Positions 59,401-64,000 of a stretch of DNA of 64,000 nt are shown piece by piece. The DNA is taken from contig OU744446.1 in NCBI GenBank assembly GCA_916610825.1, positions 987,501-1,051,500 of the forward strand, given 5' to 3'. Below the pieces are notes generated by a model that was not told the DNA's origin, did not search any database, and worked only from the letters and a program-made list of their open reading frames with translations. The position numbers were made by a program, and so were the translations under genes. This stretch comes from Haliclystus octoradiatus. Lineage: Eukaryota > Cnidaria > Staurozoa > Stauromedusae > Haliclystidae. The first letter of the stretch is position 1. Each line of letters starts with the position of its first letter.

Positions 59401-61478
59401 TTACTGAAGCAGTATTTAATTAAAATTAGGCAATGAACTTGTATATAGCCGGCAGCTATGAGAGGTAGATACATTGATCACTATAGACAGGTGATCGCTG
59501 TGTAGAGGTAACTGTTGGAACAGATTTGACGGTCGTACAAATGTAAAATAGTATACATTTGTTTGAATTATCTACCCTCGAAGTGCATCATAGGATGCCT
59601 CTCTCTGTTAGTCAGTGATAGATAGATATGCCAGAATTGCATGTAGTTATCAAGTAAATGTTGTACGTCATGTTATAGTTTCTGCCTAGTATTTGCTGTC
59701 CAACTTAGATACAAAATGGAGTCCTTCCAATAGATTTAGAGTTTGCATTCAAAATATATTTCAACTGGTGTAAGAAAAGTTTAAGTCTTCTGTGAACCTA
59801 TCTGTTAGAAATCATCAAAATGAATAATTTATATGTAATAGAAATCATGTTACTATTGTACTGTCTCTCTAGATCGTCATTGATTTGGGTCCCACTGATT
59901 GCGCAATCGTCTGATGTGTTTGTATTCACTGCTGACACTGTTGCTATGAGGTAACTATGCGTTAACATTATTTCTTTTATCTACGATTAACCAATTAACC
60001 AATATTGATGTATTTTATTTCTGTTTTCAGATGGTTGTGTCGTAGCCAATCACCTTGTTCTGGTGTAGCGCCATCTTTTCCAGACACTCCAAAATTCTAT
60101 TTCGTCTTACAATTTTCAAACAGGTATAAATAGATACATATATCTTTGTAGCACAATACCTAACAGGCAAATGAAACAAAGGAGGATATTATGGCCTAAA
60201 CAATTCTAAAAATGAAATATTAGTTATCATTTAAGGTACAGAGAAATATCAATAAATGGTGTATGTAAGAGGTAAAACATTAGAAAATATTTAAGCGAGC
60301 AACTGGTTTAACTAGAGTAACTTCAATATTTAGATAAATTAACTTTGTTGAGTTTTGTTCGAAATATTTTCAAAGGATTGGAGGAAATCACATTGGAAAG
60401 GCTGTTCCATGGACTGATGACTATGTTGGCGAAGGCATATTCGCAACAATCATATTTGAAGTTCATTTTTTTCATCCAGTCTTGACTTTATCTACAAATG
60501 AGTATCGTCTTCTGATGGCAGTTAGAATGGAACAGAATATCATGTCATAATGTTCTTAAATCCCCAAATTTAATTTAATTTAATTCTAGAAATGTTGATG
60601 ATGGCTCCTGTGATTTCACTTTCCGCTTTACAATTCTTGTTCATGGTCTAACGCCTGGTTCGATAAACCCTTCACTCATCATTGTTCTGGTAAGTTTTAT
60701 CTCCAATAAGCAGTTCATGAACTATATAGACTAACTCACAGGTGAATTATCATGCTTATCTCTCGCAGCATATACTGTATAGTCATTGTGCTCGCAGTGA
60801 CATATCGAGTATATTGAGGGAGGGACCAAGGACCTTTATACCAACATGTTGTTGTATAGCATTTTCATGGTCATGTGTATTGTAAAAATGTTTTACAACC
60901 TTGCCAAATTATTAATTTAATGAAATTCTCACAAAGTCACAAAGAAATGCAGAGGAAGGGCTTCATTTGCAGAAAATGTCGACACATGTTGGAATGTTTA
61001 CCTTTTTGTCGTGTTTTAATGTCAAGTATGATGAAGTCATAGAGTGATTTGTTACACTCAATTTTCAATTATTCAATCCATTATCGGTTAGTACGTTGTG
61101 CGTTTTCATCAATGAATGCTACACATGTGACTGCATATAGGCTCAACATCGATGTATCACTGACCATTTAGATAGCACCATGACTCTCCTTGTCCGTGAT
61201 CAATCCATCCCACCCGCTCTCGTGTGACTGATTGGATATTTCTACTGTTTTAGGTGTGTATTGCGTTGCTTATTGCTATCATCCTATTTTGCTTTAAATT
61301 CCGTTCCAATCTACAACGCATCATTGACGCCTGCACCAATTTGATGCGCCACTGGAATCAGTTAATGCATCGCCGTATATCTCCTCTCTTCACAACAACA
61401 ACAACAAATGACGAATCAAACACGGAAGAATTGTCTATGGGTGCTATGGCAACAGAACCATCCATCGATGCTTGGTAA
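41403..61478 (+). CDS. CatSper auxiliary-subunit ectodomain protein (gamma/epsilon/delta type), complete
   Basis: Single-pass protein of the CatSper auxiliary family, which forms the extracellular canopy of the sperm calcium channel. Exons: 41403-41633, 42734-42957, 43564-43771, 45860-45970, 46729-46768, 48299-48427, 48887-48970, 49316-49441, 50335-50376, 50541-50661, 51984-52095, 52545-52646, 52952-53363, 54487-54599, 54993-55073, 55516-55578, 56170-56314, 59000-59156, 59873-59950, 60031-60123, 60590-60689, 61254-61478; 998 aa, phases consistent. N-terminal signal peptide (MSMWIYLIVLLLFIQLQFKG); many Cys and N-glycosylation sites. Family-type C-terminal ectodomain: VRVGCPPGLSVMFD, FKPHFWLVDQ, FTLSIVGGGTEISSIEDYS, SSLIWVPLI, WLCRSQSPC, FYFVLQFSNR, then CDFTFRFTILVHGL. 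One membrane helix CIALLIAIILFCFKF and a short cytoplasmic tail. The last codon TGG-TAA could instead be a GT donor. Length fits gamma or epsilon; subunit identity is not settled. Confidence 0.78.
41787..41908. mobile_element. Small hAT-like MITE
   Basis: CCAGATTGAAAA at the left and TTTTCAGTCTGG at the right are inverted; flanks TAAGGTTA and CAAGGTTA agree at 7 of 8 bases. The inside has a perfect 26-base palindrome centred on TGAGATCTCA (41863-41888). Confidence 0.65.
42295..42660. repeat. GTTCATGAAC-family copy, split
   Basis: TTCATGAGTTCATGAATAATTCATGAAC near 42300 and GAACAGTTCATGAAAAG with a TTTGCAGGGG end near 42655; the middle part may be unrelated sequence or a degenerate interior. 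Confidence 0.4.
43225..43370. repeat. Copy of the CAGTGAAACCTGT / TAGTGGTCAC family
   Basis: AGCAACCACCTCTATATAGA followed by ACCACCTGTCTATAGTGGTC in a CatSper-subunit intron. Confidence 0.55.
44278..45306. mobile_element. hAT-type element with perfect 8-base duplication
   Basis: Ends CAGGGATGTTA and TAACATCCCTG, with subterminal AAGTAACTAGTTAC repeats in both orientations; flanked exactly by TTCATAGG (44270-44277 and 45307-45314). No transposase reading frame. Interrupted by another element at 44676-44769. Lies in a CatSper-subunit intron. Confidence 0.88.
44676..44769. mobile_element. Palindromic Mutator-like MITE nested in the hAT element
   Basis: 94 bases that fold almost completely on themselves: TAGCCTGCTCGCAGACTCAC at the left and its complement at the right. 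The exact 9-base duplication AGAAATCTC (44667-44675 and 44770-44778) suits Mutator-like transposition. Confidence 0.85.
47383..48106. mobile_element. TTAA-flanked MITE (piggyBac- or Kolobok-type)
   Basis: Ends AGGGAGAATACTGACCGG and CCGGTCAGTATTCTCCCT, flanked by TTAA on both sides (47379-47382 and 48107-48110). Just inside are GCGCGC and TTGAATT blocks. No transposase coding. Lies in a CatSper-subunit intron. Confidence 0.82.
48118..48240. repeat. GTTCATGAAC-family copy
   Basis: Dense TTCATGAAC units ending TTTTTTTCGCAGGGG, the same right end as at 5920-6062. Confidence 0.6.
48203..48219 (-). promoter_or_regulatory. DR5 AGTTCA pair, minus strand
   Basis: Minus-strand AGTTCA-TGAAC-AGTTCA inside the GTTCATGAAC-family copy at 48118-48240. 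Confidence 0.3.
49060..49210. repeat. GTTCATGAAC-family fragment
   Basis: GGTTCATGAAAG, GAACTGTTTGTGGGC and ATCATGAACTG; strongly degenerate. Another fragment lies at 49710-49805. Confidence 0.4.
49930..50285. repeat. Copy of the CAGTGAAACCTGT / TAGTGGTCAC family, inverted and decayed
   Basis: GACCACTATATACAGGTGGCC, then a further ACAGGTGGCCAGGG near 50140 and ACAGGTTAAACTGTA near 50267. Confidence 0.45.
52297..52472. repeat. Copy of the CAGTGAAACCTGT / TAGTGGTCAC family
   Basis: Ends ACAGGTTTCACTG, the exact complement of the start of the copy at 28744, followed by TA. Inside: GCAACCACCTGCCC and CCGCCTGTCTATAGAGGTCA. Confidence 0.6.
53554..53673. mobile_element. hAT MITE, short copy of the CAGRGTCCGACA family
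   Basis: Ends CAGGGTCCGACAAAAG and CTTTTGTCGGACTCTG; flanks AATGGCGT and AATGGCAT agree at 7 of 8 bases. Inner block TCTTCTGAATTTTG matches the copy at 26351-26554. Lies in a CatSper-subunit intron. Confidence 0.8.
54000..54125. repeat. GTTCATGAAC-family copy
   Basis: CCCGTTCATGAACCC, ACGTTCATGAAC and TTTTGATGAACTG in a CatSper-subunit intron. Confidence 0.5.
56315..58999. other. Long CatSper-subunit intron without recognised exon
   Basis: The flanking exons join in phase 1 and give the expected FDR-EFKPHF, so no coding exon is needed here. A TTTTTTTTTTGGGGGGGGG run lies near 57245, and a GTTCATGAAC-family copy near 58262. Confidence 0.6.
58262..58385. repeat. GTTCATGAAC-family copy
   Basis: TGAACGTTAAATGG (also seen at 32938), CAGTTCATGAACG and TTCATGAAC units within the long intron before the exon at 59000. 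Confidence 0.5.
59450..59525. repeat. Copy of the CAGTGAAACCTGT / TAGTGGTCAC family, fragment
   Basis: GATCACTATAGACAGGTGATC in the intron before the exon at 59873. Confidence 0.45.
60376..60550 (+). other. Possible alternative exon of the CatSper-subunit gene
   Basis: Between exons 60031-60123 and 60590-60689 lies an open stretch behind an AG at 60375, in phase with the upstream exon: IGGNHIGKAVPWTDDYVGEG, then FATIIFEVHFFHP. It is GC-richer than the intron. It can end either at a phase-compatible donor after 60501 (a 126-base cassette exon keeping the frame) or at the TAA at 60548-60550 (a truncated secreted form). Direct splicing over it gives the expected family join SNR-NVDDGSCDF, so I leave it out of the main model. 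Confidence 0.4.
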
Positions 61479-62253
61479 GTGAAACTTTGTTACATGAATG
61501 GAAACTGAACATACCTATCTACATTGCTGTCTACTAATACTCACTGATGATAGCGTGAACCATTTCTTTTGAGTGGGACGCCTGTCCCTTACGTTTTTGC
61601 CCACTAACCGTTGTATGTAAACAGCGAAAACTTTTTTATAACAGTCACATACAAGATCTAGATAACAACCGCTGTAGACAACCGCTGTAGATAACCCAGA
61701 GCCATCTATTTACAACTCTTGTAAATAGATGGCTCTGAGATAACCGCTGTAGACAACAGAATAATATTTTTGTATATTACTAAAATGGCCACTAGAGACA
61801 GGTGACCGCTAGAGACAGGTGGCCGATATAGAAGATTCGACTTGAGTAAATATTTCATAGCAAGCGTAGAACCTGCGTAGAACCCGCATAGAACGTAATC
61901 GTCAGAGAGTCTGAGATGCGATAGTTATGTAACATTTTCTGGACGATCCCGCTGTTGCTTTGGTTGATTTTGATTGACATTGATTGACACTTGTCATTTC
62001 GGTGACATTCGCATGAAATGACAGTGAATGATTTTGTAAGTAGTTTTGTTATATAATCATAGTTGTGTTATAACAAACGCCCTTGGAGTATCTCTCATCC
62101 TCGCATTGTTTTTGTCCCATTCAGATTATTCATCAGCCATCATTTTGCTGAGCGAAGACCAGAAATTATTTTCGTATTGTTAAAAAAACGATTTCTTTGT
62201 ATAAACTATTATTAATTTGTTCCATTTAATTAAATCTGAGATGTTGTTACATT
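61479..62253. other. Convergent spacer between CatSper-subunit and HCN 3' ends
   Basis: Holds both 3' UTRs. Around 61680-61830 are pieces of the GACAGGTGGCC/TAGTGGTCAC repeat family and a short hairpin (AGAGCCATCTATTTACAA and its complement, 61695-61737). No gene seen. Confidence 0.5.
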
Positions 62254-63935
62254 TCATTGTTTATAAATCATTGTTGAAGATAGCGTTGTGTGATTTGATT
62301 GGCTGCTACCTTCTTTACAAAATTTACAAGTTGACGAGGCTACCCTATGCGAAGCTACTATGCCTTCCATTCTGGCTACACTGCCGTTCGCTTGCAATCC
62401 TTCTTCCGTTGCTAATTCATCAATGTTAGTGAGGGCTAAATGACTTCCTGCTTGGTTCATTACATCATGAACAGTAGGATTGACGGTGATCTTTGGTGAG
62501 CCTGGTTGACTGTCGTCTAGGGTTGGAACCTAAAATAATGGGAATGAAAACATCATCTATCCACACGTATCCATATAGTTTATCCTTTCTGCTAGCGGAC
62601 AACCTGTAAATAGTGGTCACTAAGAAATTTTTGAGCAAATTCTTCATTTGCCTTCCCACCCTGATTGAGCCAAGCGACCTAAAAACTTCAGTTGAGAAGA
62701 ATTTTGATTCCTCGCTTCTCCTAGGCGAATGAATGCGCTCTTTTTCTATTTGTCAAAATACTAAAGCTCAAATGCAATGACTATGGAGACACTGTTTACT
62801 GATAAAGTTCAATTAACTCACCGATTTTCCAATTTTTTGTAGCCTTTCTACAGCTACGTGTTCAATTAAAACCTTCATCTCTGGGAATTCCTCGAGAACT
62901 GCATTGAAACAGTCGGCCGATAAAACAAATAAATCGCACACTGTTTCTGCCCTCACGCTTGCAACTCGACGGGCGTTGGTCAATAAACATATCTCTATAA
63001 ATAAATAAATAATTCAAAATATTAAATCACGAAATCCATATGATGTAGTACTGACTGATAGTAAGAATTACCTCCAAAGTAAGCGCCTTCACTAAGAGTA
63101 GTAATACATTCATCATTCACGATAATATCTACTAGACCCTGGCGGATAAAGAACATCTCCGTTCCAAACGATCCTTCAGTGATGATGTAATCCCCAGGTA
63201 GATACACTTCGAATTTTAATTTTGTTAAAATGGTAGCAACAAATTGTGGGCTGCCGTTTCGAAAGAAGGGAACTGAATCAATAAGGTCGCGACAATTATG
63301 GCTGACGATTAACTGAAATTGAAAAAAATCAAAATTAATCAGTTTCTTCCTCTCCGTATGTATTTATGTATACGTTTCTCAGGAAGACAATTCTTACTTC
63401 TCGAAGTGGCTTTGATATTTCATCTAAAATATCCTCTTCATCAAATAGTTTTCCTTGGTAACGATGTTCGTAATATTCGGATAATTTCTCTCTTATTTCC
63501 CCTGGTAGCTTACGGTAGGACATATACTCTTCGATTTGTTTGAACTGAAAGATGAAATAATAGATAATAGTCACATATTATTATTTAATATCTGTAACTT
63601 ACTTCTCTTAATTTTTCGGATATGACTTGAAACCAATCGGAGTGTGGAGATGAAGCCTTAACGCTCCTAAATTGCGGCATCAATATTCGATATAACCAAA
63701 CGGTATCCGTTCATACCTTTTCCATGTACATTCTCCTGGCACTATCCAACTGCTGCATAAATGACATTGAATGAGCGATGAAAAGTGCGTAAAATGTTGC
63801 TCCAGTTATCATGCTAAAAATAGTGACGTAAGCTTCGGATAGATTCGCAGGCGGAAACCTTCCATAGCCAATACAAAGCATATGTGATAAAGTTTTGAAG
63901 AGAGCCCACGAATATTGAATGGTCCAATCAGCAGA
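62254..63935 (-). CDS. HCN-like: HCN channel, C-terminal half (5' part beyond the window)
   Basis: Hyperpolarisation-activated, cyclic-nucleotide-gated cation channel. Visible exons: 63935-63717, 63544-63398, 63312-63072, 62994-62822, 62529-62254. Order of features: pore helix [19 protein letters not shown] with the HCN filter CIGYG, S6 ([20 protein letters not shown]), C-linker ([32 protein letters not shown]), cyclic-nucleotide-binding fold ([39 protein letters not shown] with the phosphate-binding Glu and Arg), C-helix ([16 protein letters not shown]), and a tail of about 90 residues ending MIYKQ. The voltage sensor and N-terminus lie beyond 64000. The tail is much shorter than in vertebrate HCN1-4. 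Family assignment is firm; orthology (for example to the sea-urchin sperm channel SpIH) is not tested. Confidence 0.93.
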
Positions 63936-64000
63936 CTAATGGATGGAAAGAAGACGTTGATATTTTAAATATATAATGTCATATTTGATATTTGCTACTA

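Overview
The window looks like nuclear DNA of an intron-rich, AT-rich marine animal, probably an invertebrate deuterostome. The genes have many small exons with GT/AG borders, the families are animal ones (ALDH1A, CEP120, REEP, CaMK4, the C3orf38 family, a CatSper auxiliary subunit, an HCN channel), and introns and spacers are full of short transposons and the octamer TAGGCCTA. I cannot name the species from sequence alone.

Layout, left to right: an ALDH1A-like retinaldehyde dehydrogenase (+, 402-4719, first exon outside or unseen); CEP120 (-, 5491-20891, 19 exons, complete); a REEP5/6-type ER-shaping protein (+, 22075-25262, 5 exons, complete), divergent from CEP120; a CaMK4-like kinase (-, 25920-30293, 11 exons, complete); a weak two-exon candidate starting just behind an RFX X-box (+, 30623-31195); a C3orf38/DUF4518 homologue (-, 32177-37231), whose first intron carries a broken hAT transposase that is itself interrupted by a PIF/Harbinger-type MITE; a long intronless transposase-derived ORF (-, 37645-40824); a CatSper auxiliary-subunit ectodomain protein (+, 41403-61478, 22 exons); and the 3' half of an HCN channel (-, 62254-63935, continuing past the window).

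The most unusual item is the intronless transposase-derived ORF. It is intact over more than 1000 codons, but the residues I expect at the second and third catalytic acids read Asn and Gln. It sits between two divergent host genes with no terminal repeats that I can see, so it may be a domesticated, catalytically dead transposase.

Two further points stand out. A dispersed MITE family built on GTTCATGAAC creates perfect DR5 AGTTCA repeats (the retinoic acid receptor site format), one copy lying about 1.2 kb behind the ALDH1A-like gene. Many MITEs still have readable target-site duplications: hAT 8 bp, Mutator-like 9 bp, TTAA, Harbinger TTA, and 10-18 bp around foldback retro-insertions.

Several genes (CEP120, CatSper subunit, HCN, perhaps the X-box candidate) are typical of centriole, cilium or sperm flagellum biology, but physical closeness alone does not prove joint function.
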